In this document: positions 8,866-17,807 of the stretch, one piece after another | Position numbering within the stretch: the first letter of the stretch is position 1 | Layout: the number at the start of each line of letters is the position of its first letter | From: Pelagibius litoralis | Lineage (GTDB): Bacteria; Pseudomonadota; Alphaproteobacteria; Kiloniellales; DSM-21159 | Reading direction: 5' to 3' | Assembly (NCBI GenBank): GCA_029287455.1 | Contig: JARFRB010000136.1 | Location: forward strand, 1-64,000 | Length of the DNA stretch: 64,000 bases | Program-made: the position numbers and the translations under genes | The notes under the pieces: generated by a model | Told to the model about the DNA's origin: nothing | What the model saw: only the letters and a program-made list of their open reading frames with translations | Databases searched by the model: none

Positions 8866-9018
8866 GCTTCGCACGCCTGGCGGCAGTCGACGGGAGTTTT
8901 AGCCGTCGCGGGCCCAAGGGGGTCAGGGCCAATTACACTGAAAGCATCATTCCCGGTTATTGGAAATCCGGCTTTTCCCCTCGGCGGCGGGGCGGCGAAC
9001 CGGCGGAAGGTTTGATGG

Positions 9019-9687
9019 ATGGAGTCACTTCTTAAGCTCGCGGGCGTCTTCGACCGGATCGCTAAATTCATGGGAAAACTGGCGGGTTTCGTCGTGCTGC
9101 CCCTGATCGCGATCATCATGTTCGACGTGATCACGCGAAAAATCGATTTCCTGCGCATCGGCATGTCTCAACTGTCGTGGTACTGGCTGATCGAGCCCAT
9201 CAAGCTGCAAGACATGCAATGGCATCTTCACGCCGTCATTCTGCTGCTGTCCTTCGGCTACGCCTACCTGATGAACGCCCATGTCCGGGTTGACATCTTC
9301 CGCGAAGGCCTGTCACAGCGCGGGCAGGCCTGGGTCGAATTCTGGGGCCTGCTGATCATGGCCATCCCCTATCTCCTGCTCATCACCTACTTCGCCTTCG
9401 TCTTCGTCTCGATCTCCATCTCCCAAGGCGAGGGATCGGAATCCCTGACCGGGATCCCGATGCGCTACATCATAAAATCCTTCACGATCATTGGCTTCCT
9501 GTTGATGTTGATCGCCGTGCTGGCGACCTTCATTCGCATATGCGCGGTCCTCTTCGGCTCTCCCCAGAACCGGGAAATGGCACTCGGCCAGCTCAACATC
9601 TTCACCGACGAGGTCGAGGCCCTGTTGGAGGAAGGCCCACCGCCCGGCGCCGACGAGCTTTACATTCATACAGCCGAGAAAGACTAA
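9019..9687 (+). CDS. dctQ: TRAP transporter small permease subunit (DctQ)
   Basis: Inner-membrane protein of 222 residues with four predicted membrane helices: about 18-38, 70-92, 108-130 and 155-178. It carries the DctQ-typical HLHAVILLLSFGYAYLMNAHVRVD segment between helices 2 and 3, cited here as a block near residues 74-97. It pairs with DctM to form the transport core, driven by a sodium or proton gradient. GGAAGG lies eight bases before the ATG. It sits 215 bases after dctP, past a large hairpin, and 3 bases before dctM, so the two permease genes are tightly coupled. Confidence 0.92.
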   Translation: MESLLKLAGVFDRIAKFMGKLAGFVVLPLIAIIMFDVITRKIDFLRIGMSQLSWYWLIEPIKLQDMQWHLHAVILLLSFGYAYLMNAHVRVDIFREGLSQRGQAWVEFWGLLIMAIPYLLLITYFAFVFVSISISQGEGSESLTGIPMRYIIKSFTIIGFLLMLIAVLATFIRICAVLFGSPQNREMALGQLNIFTDEVEALLEEGPPPGADELYIHTAEKD

Positions 9688-9690
9688 GTC

Positions 9691-11283
9691 ATGTGGGAAG
9701 CCATTTACGATCATCTTGGCGACTACCTCGGCGGCTACATGTTCCTGGCGCTTGCCATGACGATTTTCACTGGCCTGCCGGTCGCCTTCGCCATCGGCGG
9801 CGTCGCGCTCATCTTCGGCTTTCTCGGTGTGGCGCTTGACCTGATCGATTTCCGCGAGTTCTTCATCATCCTGCCGCGGATGTGGGGCGGCGACGGCTCC
9901 AGCGGCGCGATCCAGAACCCGGTGCTGGTCGCCATTCCCTGCTTCATCTTCATGGGCACCATGCTCGAACGCTCCCGGGTAGCGGCGGACCTGCTGCACA
10001 TCCTGCAAGTCATGCTGAAGCGCATTCCCGGCGGCCTGGCTCTGTCGGTCACGGTGATGGGCACCATCATGGCGGCGACCACGGGTATCATCGGCGCCTC
10101 GGTGGTGATGATGACCCTGCTTGCCCTGCCAACCATGCTGCAGCAGCGCTACAAGACGACCTTGGCCACGGGCACCTTGGCGGCCTCGGCCACCCTCGGC
10201 ATTCTTATTCCGCCCTCGATCATGCTGGTCTTGATGGCGAACCTCCTAGCCGTCTCGGTGGGCAATCTCTTCGTCGGCGCCATTCTTCCGGGCCTGGTGC
10301 TGTCGTCGCTCTACTTCATCTATATCCTGACCATTAGCAGCCTGAAGCCGGAATGGGCGCCGCCGCTGGCGGACGACGCGATCGAACTCGCGGAAAGCAA
10401 TCCCGCGCGCGTGCGCATGTACTGGATCGTCATCGCCGCGATCGTGTTTGGGGCGATCGGCCTTTCCTACTCGCCGCTGGCGGATTCCATGAATTGGGGG
10501 CTGTTGGCCTTCTTCGCCATCTTCGGCTTCTCGATGTTCGTTGGGCGGCGAGAGGGCGATAGCCTGTTCGGCGCGATCTTGAAAGGCTTCATTCCACCAA
10601 TCTTCCTGGTCGTGATGGTGCTCGGCTCGATCTTCGCCGGCTGGGCGACCCCGACGGAAGCCGCGGGCGTGGGCGCTTTCGGCTCGATCGTGCTGGCGTT
10701 GGTCAACGGCACCCTGACCAGGAAGGTCTTGACCGATGTGTGTCACCGCACCGCGCTTACCACGGCGATGATCTTCTTCATCTTCTTGGGGGCGACCACC
10801 TTCTCCTACATCTTCCGGGCGCTCTACGGCGAGGACCTGATCATCGAGTTCATCGAGTGGCTGGACTTCCACGTCTGGGGCCTGTTGTTCCTCTTGATGG
10901 CGGTGATCTTCCTCTTGGGCTTCTTCTTCGATTGGCTCGAGATCACGCTGATCATCCTTCCGGTCTTCGCCCCGGTCATTAAGGCGATCGCGCCGGAGTT
11001 CGCGGCGCATCTGGGCGTGGAGGGCGAGGTCGCGGCCTACGTGCAGACTCAAGCGATCTACTGGTTCGCCATCCTCGTTGCCATCAATCTGCAGACCTCG
11101 TTCCTGACACCACCCTTCGGATTCGCGCTCTTCTACATGAAGGGCGTGTCGCCACCCGAAGTGCGCATGCAGGAAATTTACCGGGGCATCATTCCTTTCG
11201 TGGGCCTGCAGTTGATCGGCCTTGGCGTGGTGATGACCTTCCCGCAGATCGCACTTTGGCTGCCTGAATTGATGCTGGATTGA
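9691..11283 (+). CDS. dctM: TRAP transporter large permease subunit (DctM)
   Basis: The 530-residue transport subunit, rich in membrane helices (about 12-13). It shows conserved DctM features: the GLPVAFAIGGVALIFG start, the TGIIGASVVMMTLLALP block (about 130-146), LGILIPPSIMLVLMA (about 170-184) and FAGWATPTEAAGVGAFG (about 310-326). The C-terminal part contains TSFLTPPFGFALFYMKG, also family-typical. Length is at the long end for DctM, as in TakPQM-like systems. It closes the dctPQM operon; a DUF3179 gene follows 159 bases later in the same direction. Confidence 0.94.
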   Translation: MWEAIYDHLGDYLGGYMFLALAMTIFTGLPVAFAIGGVALIFGFLGVALDLIDFREFFIILPRMWGGDGSSGAIQNPVLVAIPCFIFMGTMLERSRVAADLLHILQVMLKRIPGGLALSVTVMGTIMAATTGIIGASVVMMTLLALPTMLQQRYKTTLATGTLAASATLGILIPPSIMLVLMANLLAVSVGNLFVGAILPGLVLSSLYFIYILTISSLKPEWAPPLADDAIELAESNPARVRMYWIVIAAIVFGAIGLSYSPLADSMNWGLLAFFAIFGFSMFVGRREGDSLFGAILKGFIPPIFLVVMVLGSIFAGWATPTEAAGVGAFGSIVLALVNGTLTRKVLTDVCHRTALTTAMIFFIFLGATTFSYIFRALYGEDLIIEFIEWLDFHVWGLLFLLMAVIFLLGFFFDWLEITLIILPVFAPVIKAIAPEFAAHLGVEGEVAAYVQTQAIYWFAILVAINLQTSFLTPPFGFALFYMKGVSPPEVRMQEIYRGIIPFVGLQLIGLGVVMTFPQIALWLPELMLD

Positions 11284-11442
11284 CGAGGCCTCGGGCCGCG
11301 GTGCAGCCTCGCGGCCTTCGCCAACCCACGGCGAGTTTACCGGCCGAGACCGGATCGTGATCCCGGACCTTTTCGCGCAGGGTGTAGGCTTTACCGTCCT
11401 GAATTGACGCGTGGAGCGGCGCCCGTGCCCGGCTCACGAAAG

Positions 11443-12441
11443 ATGGAAAAGATGGCCCGCCGCGCGCGGTGCATTGGGCTACTGCTGCCGATGGCCTTTG
11501 CACTCGCGTTGGCGTCGGCGGCGCCCTCCTCGGCCGACCCGGATCGCTGGCGCTGGGAATGGCCGGTCACCGATTTCACCCGCCACAGCATCCCCTATGA
11601 CGAGATTCTTTCGGGCGGCCCTCCCAAGGAGGGTATCCCCGCCATCAACGATCCCCGCTTCGAGCCCGTTTCCAAGATCACGAACCTGGGCGAGCAAGAG
11701 CCGGTGATCACCCTGCGTATTGGGGAGGAGGTGCGGGCCTATCCGCTTCGCGTCCTAACCTGGCACGAGATTGCCAACGACACCCTTGCCGGCGTTCCCG
11801 TCGCGGTCACCTACTGCCCGCTTTGCAACGCCGCGCTCGTGTTCGACCGGCGCCTGGACGGCAAGGTTCTGGATTTCGGCACCACTGGCAAACTCCGCCA
11901 CTCAGATCTCGTGATGTACGACCGCCAGACTGAAAGCTGGTGGCAACAGTTTACCGGAGAGGCCATTGTGGGCGAGCTGACCGGAAAGAAGCTCAAGATG
12001 CTGCCTAGCCGCCTGGAAGCCTGGGGCCGCTTCCGCGACCGCTATCCTGAAGCCGAAGTCCTCGTGCCCAACGATCCAAATCGCCGCCGCTACGGCGCCA
12101 ACCCCTATGTCGGCTACGACAGCGAGCCCTTCCCCTTTCTTTACAAGGGCGAAGTTCCGGAGGGTATCGAACCCCTTGCGCGAGTCATCGTCGTGGGCTC
12201 GCAGGCCTGGTCCCTCGACCTGCTCCGCCGGAAAGGCCGTCTCACCAGCGGTGAACTCGTTCTAACCTGGGAGCCGGGGCAGAATTCCGCCCTCGACACC
12301 CGTGCGATCTCCGAAGGCCGGGATGTGGGTAACGTGATCGTCGAGCGGGTTACGGCGGACGGGCGCGAGGACGCGCTTCATCACGTCACCTTCGCCTTCG
12401 TCTTCCACGCCTTCCAGCCCGACGGCACCCTGTACCGTTAG
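11443..12441 (+). CDS. DUF3179 domain-containing exported protein
   Basis: 332 residues from the ATG at 11443. A TTG 13 codons upstream gives a longer frame but an unusual N-terminus. Basic residues followed by a hydrophobic Leu/Ala stretch ending near SAAPSSADP form a signal peptide. The mature part matches DUF3179 blocks: VTYCPLCNAALVFDR with its CxxC pair, FGTTGKLRHSDLVMYDRQTESWW, reported here as a block near 145-165, and TYPCN-like surroundings. The biochemical role of DUF3179 is unknown to me; the Cys pair and exported location suggest a redox or metal site. It is convergent with the ETF-QO gene and lies after the TRAP operon, with no clear functional tie. Confidence 0.85.
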   Translation: MEKMARRARCIGLLLPMAFALALASAAPSSADPDRWRWEWPVTDFTRHSIPYDEILSGGPPKEGIPAINDPRFEPVSKITNLGEQEPVITLRIGEEVRAYPLRVLTWHEIANDTLAGVPVAVTYCPLCNAALVFDRRLDGKVLDFGTTGKLRHSDLVMYDRQTESWWQQFTGEAIVGELTGKKLKMLPSRLEAWGRFRDRYPEAEVLVPNDPNRRRYGANPYVGYDSEPFPFLYKGEVPEGIEPLARVIVVGSQAWSLDLLRRKGRLTSGELVLTWEPGQNSALDTRAISEGRDVGNVIVERVTADGREDALHHVTFAFVFHAFQPDGTLYR

Positions 12442-12464
12442 GGGCCGCGAATTCGGGCGGTGGA

Positions 12465-14117
12465 TCACATATTTGGATAATTCGGCCCGCCGCCGCCTTC
12501 CGGCGCCACCCAGACAATGTTCTGGGTCGGATCCTTGATGTCGCAAGTCTTACAGTGCACGCAGTTCTGGGCATTGATCACGAAGCGCGGATTCCCGCCA
12601 TCCCCGTCACGCACCACCTCGTAGACGCCCGCCGGACAATAGCGCTGGGCGGGTTCGTCAAAGATCTTCAGGTTGTAGGCAATTGGAACGTCTGGGTCCT
12701 TGAGCGTCAGATGGACCGGCTGGTCTTCCTCATGATTGGTATTCGACAGGAACACGCTGGAAAGCCGGTCGAAACTCACGACGCCGTCCGGTTTCGGATA
12801 ATCGATCTTCGGCATCTCGCTTGCCGGCCGCAGGGTTTCGTTATCCTTGTGCTTGTGATGCATAGTCCAAGGCGCCTTGCCGCCGAGGAGCTTGAGGTCG
12901 AGGCCGCCATAGGCCATCCCCAGCTTCATGCCCCAGCGGGCGGCGGCCGGGCGCAGATTGCGTGCCTTGTAAAGCTCTTCGTACACCCAGGAACCCTCGA
13001 ACGCCGTCGGATAGGCTGACAGCAGCCCATAGCCCTCGTCCCCTCCCGCCAAGGCGTCGAAGGCGGCTTCCGCCGCCATCATCCCGGTTTTCATGGCGGT
13101 GTGACTGCCTTTGATCTTCGGGACGTTCAGGAAGCCCGCGGTGCAGCCGATCAAGGCGCCGCCCGGGAAGATCAGCTTGGGGATCGACTGCAGCCCCCCT
13201 TCGTTGAGGGCGCGAGCGCCATAGACCACCCGCTTGCCCCCTTCCAGCATGGGCCGGATTGCCGGATGCTGCTTGAAGCGCTGGAACTCCTCGAAGGGCG
13301 ACAAGTGGGGGTTCTCGTAGTCCAGCCCGACCACGAAGCCCACGTAGGCTTGATTGTTATCCAGGTGATAGATGAAGGAGCCACCCCAGGTCTTGTCATC
13401 CATCGGCCAACCGGCGGTGTGCAGCACCAGGCCTTCGCTGTGCTTTGCCGGATCAAGCTCCCAAAGCTCCTTGATTCCGAGGCCGTAGGTCTGGGGATCG
13501 ACGCCCTCGCGCAGGCCAAAGCGCTGCTCCAAACCCTTTGTCAGGTGTCCACGGCAGCCCTCGGCGAAGAAGGTGTACTTGGCCCGCAGCTCCATTCCGG
13601 GCTGGTAGCTGTCCTTGTGGCTGCCGTCCTTGGCCACACCCATGTCGTTGGTCGCGATTCCCGCCACCGCGCCATCTTCGGTGTAAAGCACCTCGGACGC
13701 GGCGAAGCCGGGATAGATCTCCGCGCCCAGGGCTTCGGCCTGCTCCGCCATCCAGCGGCAGACGTTACCCAGGGAGACAATATAGTTGCCGTGATTCTGG
13801 GTTTGCGGCGGCAGCATCCAGATGGGGATCGAGGTGCTGCCCTTTTCGCTCAACAGCAGAAACCGCTCTTCTTTGACCGGCGTATTGAGGGGTGCTCCCT
13901 TCTCCTTCCAATCCGGGATCAATTCGTTGAGCGCCCTTGGCTCCAAGACCGCGCCCGAAAGAATGTGCGCGCCGACCTCCGAACCCTTCTCGACGACGCA
14001 CACCGTGATGTCCTTGTCTGATTCGGCGGCGAGTTGGCGCAGGCGTATCGCGGCGGCCAAACCGGACGGGCCGGCGCCGACGATCACCACGTCATACTTC
14101 ATGTACTCCCGTTCCAT
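12465..14117 (-). CDS. Electron transfer flavoprotein-ubiquinone oxidoreductase
   Basis: Membrane-associated FAD/4Fe-4S enzyme that passes electrons from ETF, and so from acyl-CoA and amino-acid dehydrogenases, to ubiquinone. It has 550 residues. The FAD Rossmann motif [14 protein letters not shown] is at about 8-21. The C-terminal ferredoxin-type cluster site is [17 protein letters not shown] (about 520-536), with a fourth Cys upstream in YCPAGVYE. I chose MEREYMKYD as start because GGGAG and AGGG lie just upstream. A start nine codons earlier lacks support and is atypical for the family. It is transcribed alone, divergent from the uracil-DNA glycosylase gene. Confidence 0.96.
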   Translation of the reverse strand: MEREYMKYDVVIVGAGPSGLAAAIRLRQLAAESDKDITVCVVEKGSEVGAHILSGAVLEPRALNELIPDWKEKGAPLNTPVKEERFLLLSEKGSTSIPIWMLPPQTQNHGNYIVSLGNVCRWMAEQAEALGAEIYPGFAASEVLYTEDGAVAGIATNDMGVAKDGSHKDSYQPGMELRAKYTFFAEGCRGHLTKGLEQRFGLREGVDPQTYGLGIKELWELDPAKHSEGLVLHTAGWPMDDKTWGGSFIYHLDNNQAYVGFVVGLDYENPHLSPFEEFQRFKQHPAIRPMLEGGKRVVYGARALNEGGLQSIPKLIFPGGALIGCTAGFLNVPKIKGSHTAMKTGMMAAEAAFDALAGGDEGYGLLSAYPTAFEGSWVYEELYKARNLRPAAARWGMKLGMAYGGLDLKLLGGKAPWTMHHKHKDNETLRPASEMPKIDYPKPDGVVSFDRLSSVFLSNTNHEEDQPVHLTLKDPDVPIAYNLKIFDEPAQRYCPAGVYEVVRDGDGGNPRFVINAQNCVHCKTCDIKDPTQNIVWVAPEGGGGPNYPNM

Positions 14118-14286
14118 TACCCTAAGCTCCCGATGAACGCCCACGCGCGGCCGAATAGGCCAAAGTTAGCCAGGTCATGAGCTCTCCGCCAGATCCAGTG
14201 CGCTTGCGCGACAAGGTGCGACTTTCCTTGCCGCTGGAGCGCCATCCGGCTCGCGGTCCGGCGGCACGGATGCTATTTTAGGCCCT

Positions 14287-15141
14287 ATGTCGAAGCCTGA
14301 AATGACGGAGGCCGAAGCCCTGGCCGCCCTTACCTGGCTCCAGGAGGCCGGCGCCGACGAAGCGGTCGAGGCGGAGGCGCTGGATCGTTTGGCGCCGGCG
14401 AAGGCCGCACCGGCCGCGCCATCGAGGGATAAAGGGGCCCTCCCAAGCAAACGGCCAGAGCCCGCCGAGAGTCAAAGAGAGTGGCGTCCCCCAACCAAGC
14501 CGCCCGAGGCCGCCTCCGCCGCGGTCGCCGAAGCGGCGCGCCTGGCGAAGTCCGCCGACAGCTTGGAGGCACTTTTCGCCGCCATCGAAGGCTTCGACGG
14601 TTGCCAACTCAAGCAGGTGGCAACCCACACCGTCATCTCGCGGGGCAACCCGGAGGCACGCATCCTCTTCCTCGGCGAGGCTCCGGGTCGCGAAGAGGAT
14701 CTGCAAGGCAAACCCTTCGTGGGCGCGGCGGGAAAACTGCTGGACCGCATGCTGGCCAGCATCGGGCTGGACGAAAGCACAGCCTGCATCAGCAACATGA
14801 TCTTCTGGCGGCCACCCGGCAACCGCACACCGACCGATCTGGAAGTGGCGATCTGCATGCCCTTCGCCGCGCGTTTCATCGCGCTCATGCGGCCGGACTT
14901 CATCGTTCTTCTGGGCGGGGTCGCCGCCAAGGCCGTTCTGGAGGAAAAGCAGGGGATCACGCGGATCCGAGGCCGCTGGCGGGCCTATCGCCCCGAGCCC
15001 CTCGCCGCCGACTCGATTCCCGCGATGCCGATCTTCCACCCCGCCTATCTCTTGCGGCAGCCGGCGCAAAAGCGCGCAGCCTGGCGCGACCTTCTGGCCA
15101 TCCGCCGCGCCCTGGACGGCGAGCTCCCCAGCTCAGAGTAA
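14287..15141 (+). CDS. Uracil-DNA glycosylase, family 4-like
   Basis: Base-excision repair glycosylase removing uracil from DNA. An Ala/Glu/Pro-rich N-terminal extension of about 95 residues precedes the domain. Motif A is [20 protein letters not shown] (about 127-146), and motif [10 protein letters not shown] is at about 251-259. The [10 protein letters not shown] block and [13 protein letters not shown] are family-typical. Unusually, only two of the four cysteines that bind the 4Fe-4S cluster in classical family 4 enzymes seem to be kept (C106, C190). The positions aligned with the other two appear to be F103 and W174. C167 is extra. The enzyme may lack the cluster. It stands alone and is divergent from ETF-QO. 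Confidence 0.88.
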   Translation: MSKPEMTEAEALAALTWLQEAGADEAVEAEALDRLAPAKAAPAAPSRDKGALPSKRPEPAESQREWRPPTKPPEAASAAVAEAARLAKSADSLEALFAAIEGFDGCQLKQVATHTVISRGNPEARILFLGEAPGREEDLQGKPFVGAAGKLLDRMLASIGLDESTACISNMIFWRPPGNRTPTDLEVAICMPFAARFIALMRPDFIVLLGGVAAKAVLEEKQGITRIRGRWRAYRPEPLAADSIPAMPIFHPAYLLRQPAQKRAAWRDLLAIRRALDGELPSSE

Positions 15142-15145
15142 CCTT

Positions 15146-15168
15146 CATTAAACCTTTGATGGTTAATG
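15146..15168. promoter_or_regulatory. Dyad with CtrA-like half-site upstream of lytic transglycosylase
   Basis: CATTAAACC (15146-15154) and GGTTAATG (15161-15168) form a near-perfect inverted repeat around TTTGAT. Read on the minus strand it contains TTAACCAT, resembling the half-site reported for CtrA-type cell-cycle regulators in several alphaproteobacteria. The classical TTAA-N7-TTAA spacing is not met; here it is 11. It lies about 80 bases before the transglycosylase start. The assignment is speculative. Confidence 0.35.
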
Positions 15169-15244
15169 TGTTTTCTCGAGAGGCTGGCGTTCGGGCCAAG
15201 ATCGTGGTTAACATCCCGGCTTCCTTGGGGGGCATTTGGTCAAA

Positions 15245-17083
15245 ATGGCGGGTTTTTCATGGCCCGGTTATCGCCGGGCGTTTCTAGGGTTACTTGTGAG
15301 TTTGGCGGTGCTGGTCCCGATGGGCGCGGCGGCCGCGGACCCCGTTCCCGAGAGCCTTGAAACCGCCGCCCTGCCGCAAGTTCCGCCTTTCGACCCGAAG
15401 GGCGCGCCCCTGGTTCTCTCCCCGACCGACGTCAAGCTTTACAAGCGGATCCGGGCGGCGCAGGCCCGGGGCGATTGGGCTGATGCGGACACCCTGATTT
15501 CGCAACTCAGCGATACGCGCTTGCTGGGCCACCTGCTTTATCAGCGCTACATGCATCCCACCGCTTGGCGGTCACGCTACGCCGAGCTTGCGGCCTGGCT
15601 CGACGTCTACGCGGACCACCCGGGTGCTGCAAAGATCCATCGCCTAGCACTGAAGCGCAAGCCCGCGGGCGCCCCGGCCCCTCGGCCGGCGGCGGCGGCC
15701 AGCGGGGAACGCCTGCGCTTAGGCGTCACATCCAAAGATCCGACCTACAAATCGCCCCGCGCACGCTCGGCGGCCGAGCGCCGCGCGGTGCGCGATCTGA
15801 AGAACCGGATACGCCGCAACGTCTTCAAAACGCGCCTCAGCGTCACCGAGAAACTTCTGAACGACGCCAAGACCCAAAGGCTGCTCGACAGCGTGGAAAT
15901 CGACCAAGGCCGGGCTTTGGTCGCTGGCGCCTGGTTCTATTACGGCGACACCAAGCGGGCCTACGGGCTTGCCGGGGCGGCCGCGGACCGCTCTGGGGGC
16001 TTCGTGCCCCACGCGCAGTGGATCGCCGGGCTTTCGGCCTGGCGACTAGGGCAGTGGGAAGCCGCCTACGACCACTTCGCCACCCTCGCCCAAAGCGACT
16101 ACGCGCGCTCCTGGGACCAGGCGGGCGGCGCCTACTGGGCCGCGCGAGCGGCGCTGCGCCTGCAACGGCCCGCCGAGATGAGCGGGTGGCTGAACATCGC
16201 GGCACGCCATCCACGAACCTTCTACGGCATCCTCGGCCGGGAAGCGCTCGGGATTCCGCTGAACTTCGCGGAGTCCGGACGTGACGTCACCGACGCCAAG
16301 ATCGCCGCCTTTCTTCGCAAACCCAAGGTGGCCCGCGCGGTGGCCTTGCTGCAGCTCGGTGAGCAAGACCTGGCCGAGGCGGAATTGCTTGGCCTTGACT
16401 TAACGGACGACCCGGCGGGCGAGGCAGCCCTTCTGCTGCTGGCCGAACGGGCCGGCCTGCCCTCGCTGTCTTTCCGCATGGGCGCGCGCCTAGCCGCCAG
16501 GGATGGTGCGGCTGCAAGCTCTCGCGCCGACATCGACGCGGCCCTTTACCCGATACCTCCGTGGGTTCCGGCTTCCGGGTTCAAGGTGGATCGCGCCCTT
16601 GTCTATGCCCTCATGCGGCAGGAATCGACCTTTCGGCCCACGGCGGTCAGCCGGGACGGCGCGCGCGGCCTGATGCAGCTCATGCCGGCGACTGCGAGCT
16701 TCGTCGCTGGCGACCGCAGCCTGCGCCAGCGCGGCGGCCGCGACCGTTTGCTAGACCCGTCTTTCAATCTCGATCTGGCACAGCGCTATATCGTGCATCT
16801 GATGGAGGACGCCGGTGCCGGCGACGATCTCTTCCGCTTTGCCGCGGCCTACAACGGCGGCCCGGGCAATCTGCGCAAGTGGGAGCAGCATCTGGCGAAA
16901 GCGGGGCACGATCCCGAGGATCCCCTGCTCTTCATCGAGAGCCTGCCGTCGAGGGAGACGCGGCTGTTCATCGAGCGTGTGCTGACTAATCTCTGGCTCT
17001 ATCGCACCCGCCTTGGTCAGCCCGCACCTTCCTTGGAAACCCTGGCCGCCGGAGATCGGCCCCTCTACCGCGCTCTCGACTAG
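15245..17083 (+). CDS. Soluble lytic murein transglycosylase (SLT family)
   Basis: Cleaves peptidoglycan to 1,6-anhydromuropeptides in the periplasm. It has 612 residues from ATG 15245; a TTG three codons upstream is also possible. An N-terminal hydrophobic signal is followed by Ala-rich processing near AAAADP. Residues about 50-430 form the helical, TPR-like ring typical of large SLT enzymes. The SLT domain begins near YALMRQESTFRP (about 455), with catalytic Glu in RQES and GLMQLMPATA following. AYNGGPGNL and ESLPSRETRLF are the later SLT motifs. It follows the UDG gene by about 100 bases, which include a CtrA-like dyad, and precedes moaB. Confidence 0.92.
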   Translation: MAGFSWPGYRRAFLGLLVSLAVLVPMGAAAADPVPESLETAALPQVPPFDPKGAPLVLSPTDVKLYKRIRAAQARGDWADADTLISQLSDTRLLGHLLYQRYMHPTAWRSRYAELAAWLDVYADHPGAAKIHRLALKRKPAGAPAPRPAAAASGERLRLGVTSKDPTYKSPRARSAAERRAVRDLKNRIRRNVFKTRLSVTEKLLNDAKTQRLLDSVEIDQGRALVAGAWFYYGDTKRAYGLAGAAADRSGGFVPHAQWIAGLSAWRLGQWEAAYDHFATLAQSDYARSWDQAGGAYWAARAALRLQRPAEMSGWLNIAARHPRTFYGILGREALGIPLNFAESGRDVTDAKIAAFLRKPKVARAVALLQLGEQDLAEAELLGLDLTDDPAGEAALLLLAERAGLPSLSFRMGARLAARDGAAASSRADIDAALYPIPPWVPASGFKVDRALVYALMRQESTFRPTAVSRDGARGLMQLMPATASFVAGDRSLRQRGGRDRLLDPSFNLDLAQRYIVHLMEDAGAGDDLFRFAAAYNGGPGNLRKWEQHLAKAGHDPEDPLLFIESLPSRETRLFIERVLTNLWLYRTRLGQPAPSLETLAAGDRPLYRALD

Positions 17084-17205
17084 CCAGTCTGACAGCACAT
17101 TTGAGTGGCCCGGACGAGCCCCTATATTAGAACGGAGGCAGAGGTCGAACGTCGCGCCTCGCATCCTCCTGGACCATCACTTTTGTCGCCGAAAGGTTCG
17201 CGCCC

Positions 17206-17751
17206 ATGTCCCGCATCGATGAAAGTCTTCCGTTTCTTCCGGTCAACATCGCGCTGCTGACCGTCTCCGACACCCGCGGGCTGGCAGACGACCGCTCGGG
17301 CCAAACCCTCCAGGACATGATCATCGAGGATGGGCACCATGTCATTCTGAGGGAGGTGGTCAGGGATGAGGTCTCCGCAATCACCGGGTTCCTGAGGGCC
17401 TGCATCGACGATCCTTCGATCGATGTCGTTATCTCAAGCGGCGGCACCGGCGTCACAGGCCGCGACGTCACGCCTGAAGCCTTTGAGTCGGTGATGGAGA
17501 AGGAGATCGAGGGTTTCGGCGAGCTATTCCGTTGGATCAGCTATCAGAAGATCGGAACCTCCACGATGCAATCCCGGGCGCTTGGCGGAGTCGCCGACGG
17601 GACCTATCTCTTCGCCCTGCCCGGCTCGCCGGGGGCTTGCAAGGACGGCTGGCAAGAGATCCTGCGCTGGCAGCTCGACAGCCGGCATCGTCCCTGCAAT
17701 CTCGTCGAGCTTATGCCCCGCCTGAAAGAGCATCTCGTCCCTGCGTCGTAA
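17206..17751 (+). CDS. moaB: Molybdenum cofactor biosynthesis protein MoaB
   Basis: 181-residue MoaB/MogA-fold protein acting in molybdopterin adenylylation during Moco assembly. It shows IALLTVSDTRGLADDRSG at about 15-32, the VVISSGGTGVTGRDVTPEA block (about 74-92) with the family SGGTG loop, and FALPGSPGACKDGW (about 140-153). Length agrees with MoaB. It is preceded by a 122-base spacer and followed by an SOS box and a radical SAM gene. No other Moco gene is in the window, so the position gives no pathway context. Confidence 0.93.
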   Translation: MSRIDESLPFLPVNIALLTVSDTRGLADDRSGQTLQDMIIEDGHHVILREVVRDEVSAITGFLRACIDDPSIDVVISSGGTGVTGRDVTPEAFESVMEKEIEGFGELFRWISYQKIGTSTMQSRALGGVADGTYLFALPGSPGACKDGWQEILRWQLDSRHRPCNLVELMPRLKEHLVPAS

Positions 17752-17768
17752 GCCTGGTCAGCATATTT

Positions 17769-17783
17769 GTTCTTGATATGTTC
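17769..17783 (+). promoter_or_regulatory. Alphaproteobacterial LexA (SOS) box GTTC-N7-GTTC
   Basis: The direct repeat GTTC (17769-17772), seven bases, GTTC (17780-17783) exactly matches the LexA consensus established for alphaproteobacteria. It lies 24 bases before the start of the PA0069-family radical SAM gene, where LexA would cover the promoter. The surrounding bases are AT-rich, as expected of a promoter. I inspected the intergenic regions of the window by eye and found no second exact match. Confidence 0.7.
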
Positions 17784-17807
17784 TAATAAGGTCGCTACGC
17801 TGCCTGG

